Shown in pieces: positions 15,997 to 25,494 of a stretch of 64,000 bases of DNA. The notes under the pieces are model-generated. The model worked only from the letters and a program-made list of their open reading frames with translations. It was not told the origin of the DNA and made no database searches. The translations under genes and the position numbers were made by a program. The stretch's first letter is position 1. Each line of letters starts with the position of its first letter. Source of the stretch: Gracilinema caldarium. GTDB lineage: Bacteria; Spirochaetota; Spirochaetia; Treponematales; Breznakiellaceae. Location of the stretch: positions 112,992 through 176,991 of the forward strand of contig NZ_JAJUHW010000001.1 in assembly GCF_029265695.1 (NCBI RefSeq), given 5' to 3'.

Positions 15997-18222
15997 ATGG
16001 AACAAAATCAAAAAACGGAACAGATTGAATCCTTAAAAAATGAACTTTTAGCCGCCTGGAGACTATGCAATACTGAACCTTCATCTGCGCTCTCCCAGTC
16101 AGAGCTGCTTTTGCAGCAAAGCAGGGCTATACACTATAAAAAGGGAGAAGGCTGGGCGCTGTTAATACAAGCGAAAGCATCATTTCAGATTACCGATTTT
16201 GAAAGCGCAAAACAGGCCATCGGAAAAGCTATTGAACTGTTCCAGAAATATCGGGACATAGAGGGATTGGCTGAATCGTTTGTGATTGAATCAGCCCTGT
16301 TCATACAGCAGGGCGCTCTGGATAAGGCTCTGGAGGATGCAACAAAGACCCTGGAAATTGCAAAAGAAGGCGAGTATCCCCTATTGGAGACCAAGGCCGC
16401 GAACCGTATCGGCGAAGTACTGCTTAAAGCCGGGGCAGTGCACCAGGGGCTGGAATACTTTATGCGAGCCGCGTCGAGCCTTAAAAAATACGAGTCTATT
16501 CAGGATAACCAGCAGAACAATAAACGGGACATTCTTGAGCTACAGGCCCGGCTGTTTTCTAACCTAGGCCTGGCGTTCTTAGAAATTGGTGAAACCAGTA
16601 ATTCGATAGAATACCTTGAATTAGCCCTAGGCTGTGCAGAACAGAATCAAGATAAGGGATCTTTGCTTTTTATTCTTAAGGGGCTTTCTGTCGCATATAG
16701 AAGAACAGGGGACCGAAAAAAAGCCGGAGACCTCTTGTTTGAAGCCCTGGATCTTGCAAAACAGTCCAAGCAAAATTTGGTACTGCTTGATCTTAAACTA
16801 GAGCAAGCCTTGCTTTTGATTGAATCGGATATCTATCTCGAAGCTATCGAAGCGCTTAACGGAATTATACAGGATGCCCTTAAAAACCAGCTTATTCCCA
16901 TCCTTACCGAAGCATACCGTCTGAGGTCCCTTGCGTTTGAGCTAAGCGGCGACAGTGCTTCCGCGCTAGAAGATTATAAACAGTTTCATAAATATCAGGA
17001 AGACTTATCGGGAGAACAGATTGCCCAAAGCAAAAAGGATGCAGAAATTCTTTTTGAACTTGAACGGGCAAAAAACGAAGCGGAGATTTACCGGCTTCGG
17101 AACGTGGAACTTCGAAAACACAAGGAAGAGCTTGAACAGAGCAATCAGCGGCTCAAGGCGGTTATGGAAATTGCCAAGGTCGTCACCGCTTCACTGGATA
17201 TCCAGGTTATTGCCCAAACTGTCCATGCAAGCCTTATGCATCTTATGGATGCTTCTGGATTTTCCCTTGTGCAATATGATGAAATCCATGACCAGATACA
17301 TTTTATTCTTTTTTTAGAAGATGATACCATACATGAACCCTTTACCATTGCCGCTGACAGCCAGGACAGCTTTGCCGCCTATGTTGTTAAGCACAAGGAG
17401 TTTATTAAGCTCGATGATATTGATGCAGAGTATGCTCAATATGTTAAAAATCCAACCCATTTGGGCGGACGAAAAACAAAATCGATGATGTATGCTCCGC
17501 TTCTAGTGGGTGGAAAAGTGGTCGGTGCTTTAAGTGTCCAGAGTATGAAGACCGGCGCTTATACCAACGAAGATGGGGAACTGCTCCGTTCTGTCAGCAC
17601 TTTTATTGCCATAGCCATGGAAAACAGCCGCACCCATGATGAACTCCTCCGGCTTAACCAGGATTTACAGGCCGAAAAGGATGCTTTGGAACAGCTCACC
17701 AAAAAAGTGAGCCGCCTTGCAAACCATGACGGTCTTACGGGTCTTCCAAACCGGCTCCTTTTGGGAGAATTGCTAGAAAAGGCAATTTTAAGAGCCGCCC
17801 GGCATTCAACTCTGGTGGCGGTCCTTTTTATGGATCTGGATAATTTTAAGCCTATAAATGATCGATTCGGGCATCATGCGGGGGATTTGGCGCTTATTGA
17901 GGTCGCCCACCGTTTTAAAAATGCCCTGAGGGCCATGGACGTTATTGCCCGGGTAGGGGGCGATGAATTTGTTGCCCTCCTCACCGATTTAGATGACCCC
18001 CAGGCAGCATCTATTGTTTCAGAAAAACTTTTGGATGCCCTCAGAAATCCGGTAATAGTGAACAATACTCCCTGTGAACTGGGTGTTTCTATCGGTATAG
18101 CCCTATACCCCCGGGATGGGAAGCTGGCAGATGATCTTTTGCACCGGGCCGACGAGGCTATGTATGAAATTAAACGGGAAAACAAAAACGGGTATGCTTT
18201 TTATAGGCATGAAAAGAAATAG
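15997..18222 (+). CDS. Diguanylate cyclase with TPR and GAF sensor domains
   Basis: A 741-residue soluble protein. About seven TPR-like helix pairs span residues 20-350, followed by a coiled coil (about 350-395), a GAF domain (about 395-545), a short coiled coil, and a GGDEF domain (about 570-741). The catalytic motif GGDEF is intact at 654-658. An RxxD product-inhibition site (RAMD, 645-648) lies exactly five residues before it. It should therefore make cyclic di-GMP and be feedback inhibited. No EAL domain is present. It converges on a CheY-like gene and is divergent from fprA. Confidence 0.92.
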   Translation: MEQNQKTEQIESLKNELLAAWRLCNTEPSSALSQSELLLQQSRAIHYKKGEGWALLIQAKASFQITDFESAKQAIGKAIELFQKYRDIEGLAESFVIESALFIQQGALDKALEDATKTLEIAKEGEYPLLETKAANRIGEVLLKAGAVHQGLEYFMRAASSLKKYESIQDNQQNNKRDILELQARLFSNLGLAFLEIGETSNSIEYLELALGCAEQNQDKGSLLFILKGLSVAYRRTGDRKKAGDLLFEALDLAKQSKQNLVLLDLKLEQALLLIESDIYLEAIEALNGIIQDALKNQLIPILTEAYRLRSLAFELSGDSASALEDYKQFHKYQEDLSGEQIAQSKKDAEILFELERAKNEAEIYRLRNVELRKHKEELEQSNQRLKAVMEIAKVVTASLDIQVIAQTVHASLMHLMDASGFSLVQYDEIHDQIHFILFLEDDTIHEPFTIAADSQDSFAAYVVKHKEFIKLDDIDAEYAQYVKNPTHLGGRKTKSMMYAPLLVGGKVVGALSVQSMKTGAYTNEDGELLRSVSTFIAIAMENSRTHDELLRLNQDLQAEKDALEQLTKKVSRLANHDGLTGLPNRLLLGELLEKAILRAARHSTLVAVLFMDLDNFKPINDRFGHHAGDLALIEVAHRFKNALRAMDVIARVGGDEFVALLTDLDDPQAASIVSEKLLDALRNPVIVNNTPCELGVSIGIALYPRDGKLADDLLHRADEAMYEIKRENKNGYAFYRHEKK

Positions 18223-18294
18223 GCGGAACCGCCCCTCCGCAGCCCCGCCTGTTAATGGCTCTTCATCACATTGAAACTGGCTTTGCGATTGATT

Positions 18295-18339
18295 GCGGTT
18301 ACTTAAAACTACAGGTAACCGCTCATTCTTTATTTTTTT
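18295..18339 (+). terminator. Terminator after GGDEF gene
   Basis: An 8-bp stem, GCGGTTAC/GTAACCGC (18295-18302 and 18315-18322), with a 12-nt loop. A T-rich stretch follows and runs into the 3' end of the convergent response regulator gene. Confidence 0.6.
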
Positions 18340-18767
18340 AAAACCGAAACAACCCGTTCCAAAACCTTTTTTCGGTCCAGGGGCTTAACAATATAGCTTT
18401 TTGCGCCTAAGAGCAAAGATTTTTTAACCACGTCTTCCTTGCCTAAGGCGCTCACCATAATAACCACGGCATTTTTATCAAATTCCAAAATTTTTTCCAG
18501 GGCTGAAACCCCATCCATGACCGGCATGGTAATGTCCATGGTAACCAGATCAATGTTGGGAAAGAGCTCTTTATATTTTTCAATTCCCTGCACACCGTCA
18601 GTAGCTGTCCCCACTACCTCAAAGCCTTCTGATGTAAGGATTTGTCCCAGCTGTTTAGCAATAAACATGGAATCGTCTATAATGAGTACCCGATAGGGAG
18701 TTCCGTCCGGTTTTATGCCATCAGGTTCCTTTTCGTTGATACTGGGCATATCGCTTTTAGCAATCAT
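18330..18767 (-). CDS. CheY-like response regulator (receiver only)
   Basis: A 145-residue single receiver domain with a 25-residue N-terminal extension. Acidic pocket Asp31/32, phosphoacceptor Asp78 (VTMDITMPVMDG), Ser106 (VSALG) and Lys128 (VKPL) are all present. There is no output domain, so it should act by protein contact, as CheY or a diffusible phosphoacceptor does. AGGAGG precedes the ATG. It may belong to the same signalling context as the convergent cyclase, but no kinase is near. Confidence 0.9.
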   Translation of the reverse strand: MIAKSDMPSINEKEPDGIKPDGTPYRVLIIDDSMFIAKQLGQILTSEGFEVVGTATDGVQGIEKYKELFPNIDLVTMDITMPVMDGVSALEKILEFDKNAVVIMVSALGKEDVVKKSLLLGAKSYIVKPLDRKKVLERVVSVLKK

Positions 18768-18869
18768 GCGGTATCCTCCTGCTTCTGTTATAACCTAAGT
18801 TCCCCGTTAATTCAAGCGCAAAGGTGTATGTTGTCGGTATGCCCCTTTTTTATCCAGAGGTCTTTATGC

Positions 18870-18875
18870 TACATT
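18870..18875 (+). promoter_or_regulatory. Candidate -10 box directly before dus start
   Basis: TACATT (four of six matches) ends 6 nt before the ATG at 18882. This matches the spacing at other genes here that lack a ribosome site. No good -35 is visible 17-18 bp upstream, so support is weak. Confidence 0.3.
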
Positions 18876-18881
18876 CAGCCC

Positions 18882-19922
18882 ATGTCGGTACCCTTTGTTC
18901 TTGCTCCTCTCGCTGCCCTGAGCCACCGGGCTCTGCGGCAGCTCATTTATGAATTCGGCGGCTGCGATGAATATTTTTCAGAAATGCTGAGTGCTCCTTC
19001 CCTGCTTGCGGCTAATCCCTTGGAATCCTACTACCTTGATGCCGGGCCGGTCCCGGAACAATTGGTGTACCAGATTGTCGGTTCCGATCCTGAGGTCCTT
19101 GCCCAGGCTGCAGCCCTGCTTGATGAGCGGGATTGCCGGGGTATAGACCTTAACATGGGCTGCTCGGCTCCCGAGATTGTGAGGATTGGGGCAGGGGTAT
19201 GGTGGATGGACCATCCGGATGAGGCTTTCGCCCTGGCAGGAAAGCTGCGTAAGGCGATCCGGCGCCATCGGTTCAGCGTAAAACTGCGGCTTGGGTCCGA
19301 TGAAAATCTGGACCGTCTTGTCTATTTTTGCCGGGGACTTGAGCGGGAGGGTGTGGACCTGATTACGGTTCATCCGCGGACCAGCAAGGAAAAGCTGAAG
19401 CGCCGGGCCCGGTGGACCGCCGTGGAGGTGGTTAAAGAGGCCCTTTCAATTCCCGTAGCCGGCAACGGCGACATAGAAGATGCGAGTCAATTGGTCCACC
19501 GGGCCCGGAGCGGCTGTGATGCGGTTATGGTTGGCAGAGCTGCGGTTCGTGCCCCGTGGATATTCGCCGAGGCCCGGGCCCTGGAACAGGCGGAACATGT
19601 AATGGCGGAGCCTTCAACGGCCGAGCTTGCAACGGCCGAACCCAGGGATATCGACCTCCTTGCGGTAGCGGACCGGTTTCTTGAACTGCTCGAGCTATAC
19701 CAGCCACCAGAGTATTTTGAAAGCCGCTCGAAAAAGTTTTTCCTGTATTTCTGCGAAAACCTAACCTGGGCTCACCATGTGAGGACCCTGTTGGGGCGGG
19801 AGACCGAAAGACGGGGTATGATGTGGGTATTGGAAAACTATTTTGCCCAGGAAAGCCAGGACCGACACGTAAGTATTCCGAGTATTCCAATTATTCCGGG
19901 GCCAAGTTCCACGGTACCATGA
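18882..19922 (+). CDS. dus: tRNA-dihydrouridine synthase family protein
   Basis: A 346-residue FMN-dependent TIM-barrel enzyme that reduces specific uridines in tRNA. The active-site motif NMGCSAPEI gives the catalytic Cys at about residue 94. Also visible are VKLRLG, TVHPRTSKEKLKRRARW, VAGNGDIED and VMVGRAAV (phosphate binding). The usual GCP is GCS here. A short low-complexity insertion (about 240-255, from a repeated CGGCCGA) and a Pro/Ser-rich tail are atypical. The ATG at 18882 begins the conserved sequence; no good ribosome site precedes it. Confidence 0.88.
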   Translation: MSVPFVLAPLAALSHRALRQLIYEFGGCDEYFSEMLSAPSLLAANPLESYYLDAGPVPEQLVYQIVGSDPEVLAQAAALLDERDCRGIDLNMGCSAPEIVRIGAGVWWMDHPDEAFALAGKLRKAIRRHRFSVKLRLGSDENLDRLVYFCRGLEREGVDLITVHPRTSKEKLKRRARWTAVEVVKEALSIPVAGNGDIEDASQLVHRARSGCDAVMVGRAAVRAPWIFAEARALEQAEHVMAEPSTAELATAEPRDIDLLAVADRFLELLELYQPPEYFESRSKKFFLYFCENLTWAHHVRTLLGRETERRGMMWVLENYFAQESQDRHVSIPSIPIIPGPSSTVP

Positions 19923-19969
19923 AAACTAAGGCCCCGGCATTGTAAACATGCAATAATGAAATAAGTGAG

Positions 19970-20006
19970 CCAATTGCAAAAGTCGGTTACTTTTGCAATT
20001 GGTTTT
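19970..20006. terminator. Bidirectional terminator between dus and adk
   Basis: A perfect 14-bp stem (arms 19970-19983 and 19989-20002) with a 5-nt loop. It is followed by TTTT on the plus strand and preceded by A/G on the other. It is placed between two convergent genes. Its arms reproduce the inverted repeat found at 1072-1099. Confidence 0.85.
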
Positions 20007-20028
20007 ACGATTGCTTATTGCGGGGAAC

Positions 20029-20658
20029 TTACAGCTTCAGGGCTTTGCGGAAGTTTTCGATAACCTGGTCCACCGCAGGCCGTGCATCTACATCTACCAG
20101 GAGCCCTTTTCTTCGATAGTATTCGATAAGTGGGGCCGTCTGGGCCCGGTATACTTCGAGCCTCCTCTGGATTGCATCGCTTTGGTCGTCGTCCCGGGTG
20201 TAGAGCTCTCCGCCGCAGAGGTCGCAGCGGCCCTCTGTTTTGGGTTTTGTAAACAGTATATGGTAATTGGCGCCGCAGTTTTTGCAAACCCGACGACCCG
20301 AAAGCCTTTCAATAACCGCCCCATCGGGAATGTCAAAGTTGACAACCCTATCCACCTTAGAGAAGCTGTCCAGGGCATCTGCCTGGGCTATGGTGCGGGG
20401 AAAACCATCCAGAATATAGCCCTTTTGGGCATCCTCTGCGGCGAGCCGTTCCCTCACGAGGGCAATGGTTGTTTCGTCATCCACCAGTTTGCCCGCATCG
20501 ATAATTTCCTTGACCTTAATGCCAAGGGGGGTACGGGCGGCAATGGCGGCCCGGAAGATAGCGCCGGTGGATATATGGGGTATCTGCAGAAGTTCTACAG
20601 CCTTTGCGGCCAGGGTGCCTTTTCCGGCACCGGGCGGTCCGAGAAAAACTAACTTCAT
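20029..20658 (-). CDS. adk: Adenylate kinase, zinc-lid type
   Basis: A 209-residue long-form adenylate kinase catalysing 2 ADP = ATP + AMP. P-loop GPPGAGKGT (residues 7-15), AMP site TGAIFRAAI, and DGFPRT. The LID carries four zinc-binding cysteines (C125, C128, C145, C148), as in Gram-positive-type enzymes. ATG 20658 follows AGGAGC; an upstream in-frame ATG is not needed. A consensus TATAAT lies at 20697-20692 on the minus strand. Confidence 0.96.
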   Translation of the reverse strand: MKLVFLGPPGAGKGTLAAKAVELLQIPHISTGAIFRAAIAARTPLGIKVKEIIDAGKLVDDETTIALVRERLAAEDAQKGYILDGFPRTIAQADALDSFSKVDRVVNFDIPDGAVIERLSGRRVCKNCGANYHILFTKPKTEGRCDLCGGELYTRDDDQSDAIQRRLEVYRAQTAPLIEYYRRKGLLVDVDARPAVDQVIENFRKALKL

Positions 20659-20691
20659 GGGTTTGCTCCTATTTGCACCCATATTGCACTA

Positions 20692-20697
20692 ATTATA
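20692..20697 (-). promoter_or_regulatory. Candidate -10 box for adk
   Basis: A perfect TATAAT on the minus strand, 33 nt before the adk ATG. The best -35-like hexamer, CTGCAA, is 15 bp upstream, which is short. It lies in the gap between the ZIP transporter stop and adk. Confidence 0.4.
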
Positions 20698-20749
20698 TCG
20701 ATAACGCAAGCCTTGCAGGGAATTTTCCGCTGAATGTTCATCAATCTTA

Positions 20750-21559
20750 TTAGCCAAGGGCCACGTCAAGGGCCATCATGACCGCAAATCCAAGCATGAG
20801 GCCCAGGGTGGCAATATGTTCGTTCCCTTCCCTGCGGGATTCGGGAATGACTTCTTCGGCCACCACATAAATCATGGCACCGGCAGCGAAAGCCAAGGCA
20901 TAGGGGAGTATGGGCTGCATCAACGTGACCAGGGCAGCTCCTGCTACTCCTGCCACAGGTTCAACTGCCCCCGATAACTGGCCATACCAAAATGCTTTAC
21001 GGCGACTGAGACCGTCCCTCCGTAAGGGGATGGAAACAGCAGCCCCTTCGGGAAAGTTTTGGAGGCCGATACCTAAGGCGAGGGCCACTGCGCCTGCTAG
21101 GCCCGCCGAGGGAATACCCGCCGCGACTGCGCCAAAACCGACTCCGACCGCAAGCCCTTCAGGTATGTTGTGGAGGGTGATAGCCAGCACAAGCAGTACG
21201 GACCGCTGCCAGTTTGTTTTAATACCCTCAGCTTCGCTCCGCTGGTATTCTATATGAAGGTGGGGCAGGATCCGGTCTACAATCCGGAGAAAAAGCCCTC
21301 CCATAAGGAAACCCACAACGGCGGGGATCCAAGGAGAGCCTCCCATGGCTTCTGAAAGCTCTATAGCCGGCTGGAGCAGGGACCAGAAACTGGCGGCAAT
21401 CATGACGCCCCCGGCAAAACCGAGCATGGCGTCCAGCACTTTCCGATTTATCGATTTAAAGAAAAAAACTGTGCCCGCACCCAGGGCGGTAACGCTGTAG
21501 GTAAAGAGTGTGGCTACCAGGGCCTGGGGCACGGGGCCTAACGAAGCTAACCATTCCAT
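20750..21559 (-). CDS. ZIP-family metal transporter (GufA-like)
   Basis: A 269-residue membrane protein with about eight helices. The ZIP metal path is marked by [12 protein letters not shown] in helix 4 and [12 protein letters not shown] in helix 5, with EEVIPES near the end. It probably imports Zn2+ or another divalent metal. No Shine-Dalgarno is visible before the ATG; instead a -10 box ends 6 nt upstream. It lies between adk and the class II ribonucleotide reductase on the same strand, but has its own promoter. Confidence 0.9.
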   Translation of the reverse strand: MEWLASLGPVPQALVATLFTYSVTALGAGTVFFFKSINRKVLDAMLGFAGGVMIAASFWSLLQPAIELSEAMGGSPWIPAVVGFLMGGLFLRIVDRILPHLHIEYQRSEAEGIKTNWQRSVLLVLAITLHNIPEGLAVGVGFGAVAAGIPSAGLAGAVALALGIGLQNFPEGAAVSIPLRRDGLSRRKAFWYGQLSGAVEPVAGVAGAALVTLMQPILPYALAFAAGAMIYVVAEEVIPESRREGNEHIATLGLMLGFAVMMALDVALG

Positions 21560-21565
21560 GGCTCA

Positions 21566-21595
21566 ATCATAGGACAGAACGCCCCGGCGGCGCAA
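21566..21595 (-). promoter_or_regulatory. ZIP transporter promoter, leaderless geometry
   Basis: Minus strand: -35 TTGCGC (21595-21590), an 18-bp spacer, and -10 TATGAT (21571-21566, five of six matches). Six nt (TGAGCC) separate it from the ATG at 21559. The -35 lies in the loop of the GC-rich hairpin after the ribonucleotide reductase stop. Confidence 0.55.
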
Positions 21596-21605
21596 GGGCC
21601 GGGGC
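21581..21605 (-). terminator. GC-rich hairpin after ribonucleotide reductase
   Basis: An 8-bp perfect stem, GCCCCGGC/GCCGGGGC, with a 9-nt loop, 7 bp after the stop of the reductase gene. Only a few T residues follow on the minus strand, so it may be a weak terminator or an RNA-stabilising 3' end. Confidence 0.5.
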
Positions 21606-21612
21606 TAGGTAA

Positions 21613-24600
21613 TCAGCTGCAGCCGGTGGTGCTGCCGCAGGTGTCGCACTTGAGGCAGGTGCCATTTCGGACCAGGGTAAAGTAGCCGCAGACAGGGCAG
21701 GGGTCTCCTTCGTAGCCCTTGACCCGGGCCTGGGCGATTTTTATGGCCTGCTCTTGCTCCAGTTTTGCCTTGGCATTCCTTTGTACGTCCACGAGCCCCG
21801 CAGCGCCTTGTTCATTCGCCGAAGCGGCGGCAGGCGTTGATGCGGATAGCGAACCTACGGCTGATGACATTTCTGACAAGACCGGCGCTGCAAGGGACGC
21901 TTCTTCGGTGCTGTCCTGGGCTGCTGCCTCAGCGGTTTCGATCCGTTCCGCCTGGTGGGGCCGGAAGCCCGCACTGGCCCTGCTGTGGCCGTTGCCGTTA
22001 TCCGACTTTGTCCCGGTGGCGATGAGATCCTCGGGCTTTACCTGGGCCAGGTCAGTGCGCCTCAGGTAGCTGATGGCCAGGTCCCGGAAAATATAGTCAA
22101 TGACGCTGGTGGCCATTTTAACATAATCATGCCCCTGGACCATGCCGTTGGGTTCAAAGCGGCTAAAGGTAAAGGCGTCCACATATTCTTCCAGAGGGAC
22201 TCCGTACTGGAGCCCTAATGAAACGGCGATGGCAAAGCTGTTAAGGAGGCTTCGGAAGGCGGCGCCTTCCTTGTGCATGTCAAGGAAAATCTCGCCCAGG
22301 CTTCCATCTTCGTATTCTCCGGTGCGGATAAAGATGGAGTGGCCGCCGATTTTTGCCTTCTGGGTATAGCCTGCCCGGCGATTAGGCAGGGGTTTTCGTA
22401 CTCCCCGCAGGTCCCACTTGTTGGTAAGTTTCTTTCCTTCTGGCCCGAAGATTCCTGCGATGCTGTCTGCCTTAGCGGTGCTGCCGCGGGAAGCGCTTCC
22501 CCCATCGGAAGGACCATCCAGGTCCTTTTGCAGGGCGATAAGTGTATCCGCCAGCGGATCCGTGCCCGGCGCAAAAGATGAGAGGGGCTGGGATAGTTTG
22601 GAACCGTCCCGGTACAGGGCTACGGCCTTAATTGCCCTCCGCCAGGACAGCATGTAGGCTCCTTTGACATCCTCATAGGTGGCGCTGTTGGGCATGTTAA
22701 TAGTTTTGGAAATGGCGCCAGAAATAAAGGGCTGGGTTGCGGCCATCATTTCGATATGGGCAGTCCAGGAAATGGATCGTTTGCCGTTTTTGCCCGACGG
22801 GGTGGCGGTATCAAAGACTTTCAGGTGTTCTGGTTTGAGATTTGGAGAACCCTCTACCCCCATGGTGCCGCAGGCATAGGTTTCCGCCACTTCAATTTCT
22901 TCGGCGCTAAAGCCCAGGTGTTTGAGGAGGCTAAAACCCGGCAGGGACCAGGTCGATTCGGGAATTTTCAGGGTCTGTTCCACAAAATCCTTTCCGATAA
23001 TCCAGGGGCTGAAAATAGATTCCAGCGAGTAGGCGCTTTTGACTGCCTCTTCCACTTTTGCAAGGGTTTCCTCAGTAAAGCCCTTCTCTTTCAGGGCTGC
23101 AAGGGATATACCGGGGGCATTCGCAAGGGTCTTGTGCCCCAGAGCATAGGCGATGATTTCATCAATATCTTTTTGATCGTACCCCAGGGCTTTAAGGGCC
23201 GGAGGAACCGATTGATTGATGATTTTAAAGTAGCCCCCGCCGGCAAGTTTCTTGAATTTGACGAGCGCAAAGTCCGGTTCTATGCCGGTGGTGTCGCAGT
23301 CCATGAGGAGCCCGATGGTCCCCGTGGGAGCAATGGCTGTAACCTGGGCATTACGGAATCCGTATTGGGTACCCAGTTCCAGTGCCTCGTCCCAGCTTTT
23401 CCGGGCCGCTTCAAGCATGTCCTGCGGACAAGAAGATTCATCGATGCCTACAGGAATGGTGTGGAGCCCTTCGTATTCTTCAGCCTTGGCGTTGTAGGCT
23501 GCCCGGCGGTGGTTCCGGATGACCCGTAGCATGGCTTCACGGTTTTCTGGATACCGGAGGAAACTGCCGAATTCCTTAGATATGAGGGCCGATTGCTTGT
23601 AAGCTTCCCCAGACAGCATGGCCGAGAGTGCCCCCGCCACAGCGCGGCCTTCTTTGGAGTCGTAGGCAAGGCCCATCACCATGAGGAGGCTTCCCAGGTT
23701 AGCATAGCCGAGACCCAGAGTCCGGTATTCGTAGGAAAGCTGGGCAATCTGGGGGGAGGGGAATTGGGCCATGACTACCGAAATTTCAAGCACCATGGTC
23801 CAGATGCGGATGGCATGGAGGTAGTCTGGTATGTTGAAGGTCCCCGTTTCAGGGTTATACAGGGTGAGCAGATTGATGGATGCAAGGTTACAGGCCGTAT
23901 CATCCAGGAACATGTATTCCGAACAGGGGTTCGATGCCCGGATTTCACCCCCCGCCGGGCAGGTGTGCCAGTCGTTGATGGTGGTGTGGAACTGGAGCCC
24001 CGGGTCGGCGCATTGCCAGGCCGAGCGGGCTACCTGGTCCCAAAGCTTACGGGCCTTAATGGTTTTGACCATGTTTTTATCGGTCCGGCCGGTAAGCTGC
24101 CAGTCTGCGTCGTCAAGCACGGCCTGCATAAATGCGTCGGTGACCCGCAGGCTGTTGTTGGACGACTGGCCCGAAACGGTGTTGTATGCCTCATCGTCCC
24201 AGGCGGTGGAAAAGACTGCGGGATTAACCGTGTCGTCTCCCTGCTCAAGGCGGCGCAACAGCTGGTACAGGTAGGTGGGCGGGATCTGGTCCCGCAGGGC
24301 GGCCCGGAGGGCTGCTGCAAGTTCATGGTTTTTAAGGGCATTAAAGCGGTCCTCATCGGGGCCGCGGAAGCTCTGGATTGCCTTCTTAACTCCATCAAGG
24401 TGTTTTTTAATGATAACAGAACCGGTGGCCATGGAGGCTACCTTGTGTTCTTCTTCGGCTTTCCATTCAACATATTTTTCCACATCCGGATGGTCCGCAT
24501 CCAGGGTAACCATTTTGGCGGCCCTGCGGGTGGTACCGCCTGATTTAATCGCCGAAGCAGAGCGGTCTCCGATTTTGAGGAATGAAAGCAACCCCGATGA

Positions 24601-25341
24601 TACACCCCCTCCGGAAAGCCGTTCATTAGCCCCCCGGATCTTTGAAAAGTTGGAACCCGTACCAGAGCCGTATTTGAAAAGCCGGGCCTCTCGGGTAATT
24701 AGGTCCATAATGCCCCCCTCATTCACGAGGTCGTCCTCTATGGATAGGATAAAGCACGCATGGGGCTGGGGCCGCTTGTAGGCGCTGTCGGACTTTTTAA
24801 GCTTTCCCTCAAGGGGATCGAAATAATAGTGTCCCTGGGCGGGGCCATCGATACCGTACACTGCATAAAGCCCCGTGTTGAACCACTGGGGACTGTTGGG
24901 GGCTGCCATTTGGTGGGCCAGCATGTAGCACAGTTCATCATAAAAGGCTCGGGCGTCTTCTTCGGTATCAAAATACTTGCTTTGCCGCCCCCAATCCATC
25001 CAGGTATAGGCAAGCCGGTGAAAAACCTGGCGTGCATCGTGTTCGCTTCCGTCCAGGGGAATGCGGTCCCCCGGATCTTCGCTCCCCTTTGATTTTCCTT
25101 TTTGTTTTGGGACCCAGTTTTTCCAGTCCAGAGCTTTATCAGCTGGAACTCCGGCTTTTCTAAAATATTTTTGAGCTATAATATCGGTCGCTATTTGGCT
25201 CCAGAAGGACGGAACGATAACTGTCTCTTCCGAAAAAATAAGACGGCCGTCGGGGTTGCGGATTTCGCTTTTCCGTTTTTCCCAGGTTATGCCCTCATAG
25301 GGGCCCGATTCAGCGGTAGTAAACAGACGGTCAATTTTCAT
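21613..25341 (-). CDS. nrdJ: Adenosylcobalamin-dependent (class II) ribonucleoside-diphosphate reductase
   Basis: A 1242-residue monomeric reductase generating deoxyribonucleotides through a B12-derived thiyl radical. Visible are the N-terminal block [17 protein letters not shown], the finger-loop region [20 protein letters not shown], and the active-site segment [26 protein letters not shown]-type domain follows at about 980-1090, then a low-complexity linker and a C-terminal zinc/thiol motif (CPVCGYF...CLKCDTCG) that rereduces the active site. Being O2-independent, it suits life at changing oxygen tension. I see no cobalamin riboswitch in the 150-bp upstream region; an NrdR-like box overlaps the promoter. 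Confidence 0.96.
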   Translation of the reverse strand: MKIDRLFTTAESGPYEGITWEKRKSEIRNPDGRLIFSEETVIVPSFWSQIATDIIAQKYFRKAGVPADKALDWKNWVPKQKGKSKGSEDPGDRIPLDGSEHDARQVFHRLAYTWMDWGRQSKYFDTEEDARAFYDELCYMLAHQMAAPNSPQWFNTGLYAVYGIDGPAQGHYYFDPLEGKLKKSDSAYKRPQPHACFILSIEDDLVNEGGIMDLITREARLFKYGSGTGSNFSKIRGANERLSGGGVSSGLLSFLKIGDRSASAIKSGGTTRRAAKMVTLDADHPDVEKYVEWKAEEEHKVASMATGSVIIKKHLDGVKKAIQSFRGPDEDRFNALKNHELAAALRAALRDQIPPTYLYQLLRRLEQGDDTVNPAVFSTAWDDEAYNTVSGQSSNNSLRVTDAFMQAVLDDADWQLTGRTDKNMVKTIKARKLWDQVARSAWQCADPGLQFHTTINDWHTCPAGGEIRASNPCSEYMFLDDTACNLASINLLTLYNPETGTFNIPDYLHAIRIWTMVLEISVVMAQFPSPQIAQLSYEYRTLGLGYANLGSLLMVMGLAYDSKEGRAVAGALSAMLSGEAYKQSALISKEFGSFLRYPENREAMLRVIRNHRRAAYNAKAEEYEGLHTIPVGIDESSCPQDMLEAARKSWDEALELGTQYGFRNAQVTAIAPTGTIGLLMDCDTTGIEPDFALVKFKKLAGGGYFKIINQSVPPALKALGYDQKDIDEIIAYALGHKTLANAPGISLAALKEKGFTEETLAKVEEAVKSAYSLESIFSPWIIGKDFVEQTLKIPESTWSLPGFSLLKHLGFSAEEIEVAETYACGTMGVEGSPNLKPEHLKVFDTATPSGKNGKRSISWTAHIEMMAATQPFISGAISKTINMPNSATYEDVKGAYMLSWRRAIKAVALYRDGSKLSQPLSSFAPGTDPLADTLIALQKDLDGPSDGGSASRGSTAKADSIAGIFGPEGKKLTNKWDLRGVRKPLPNRRAGYTQKAKIGGHSIFIRTGEYEDGSLGEIFLDMHKEGAAFRSLLNSFAIAVSLGLQYGVPLEEYVDAFTFSRFEPNGMVQGHDYVKMATSVIDYIFRDLAISYLRRTDLAQVKPEDLIATGTKSDNGNGHSRASAGFRPHQAERIETAEAAAQDSTEEASLAAPVLSEMSSAVGSLSASTPAAASANEQGAAGLVDVQRNAKAKLEQEQAIKIAQARVKGYEGDPCPVCGYFTLVRNGTCLKCDTCGSTTGCS

Positions 25342-25369
25342 GGGACTCTTCCTCTTTATTGAATCACAT

Positions 25370-25385
25370 ACTATACCGGTAGTGT
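25370..25385. promoter_or_regulatory. Weak second NrdR-box-like site
   Basis: ACTATACCGGTAGTGT agrees with the NrdR pattern ACACWATATATWGTGT at about 10 of 16 positions. It lies 33 bp from the better site at 25403, close to the roughly three-helical-turn spacing of known tandem NrdR boxes. Weak alone. Confidence 0.25.
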
Positions 25386-25397
25386 TGTTTCTGACTA

Positions 25398-25426
25398 TAT
25401 ATACACTATATGAAGTGGTCTTGCAA
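25398..25426 (-). promoter_or_regulatory. nrdJ promoter with NrdR-like box in the spacer
   Basis: Minus strand: -35 TTGCAA (25426-25421), a 17-bp spacer, and -10 TATATA (25403-25398). The plus-strand sequence at 25403-25418, ACACTATATGAAGTGG, matches the NrdR-box pattern at about 13 of 16 positions and fills the spacer, which is where a repressor would block RNA polymerase. No nrdR gene is in the window. Confidence 0.5.
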
Positions 25427-25444
25427 GTTGTTTTTCTGTTTTTG

Positions 25445-25473
25445 TTGTAATATTCAGTTTTTTACCTTACAAT
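25445..25473 (+). promoter_or_regulatory. Promoter of glycosyltransferase gene
   Basis: -35 TTGTAA (25445-25450), a 17-bp spacer, and -10 TACAAT (25468-25473). The leader is about 15 nt and includes AAGGAG before the ATG at 25495. Confidence 0.55.
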
Positions 25474-25494
25474 AAAAGGTACAAGGAGCAACCG

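Noticed and set aside
18642-18881. Extended N-terminus for the dihydrouridine synthase
   Set aside because: The upstream in-frame stretch runs through the response regulator gene on the other strand, and homology begins at the ATG at 18882.
25342-25494. Cobalamin riboswitch upstream of the B12-dependent reductase
   Set aside because: The region is only about 150 bp, AT-rich, shared with a divergent promoter, and shows no B12-box-like core.
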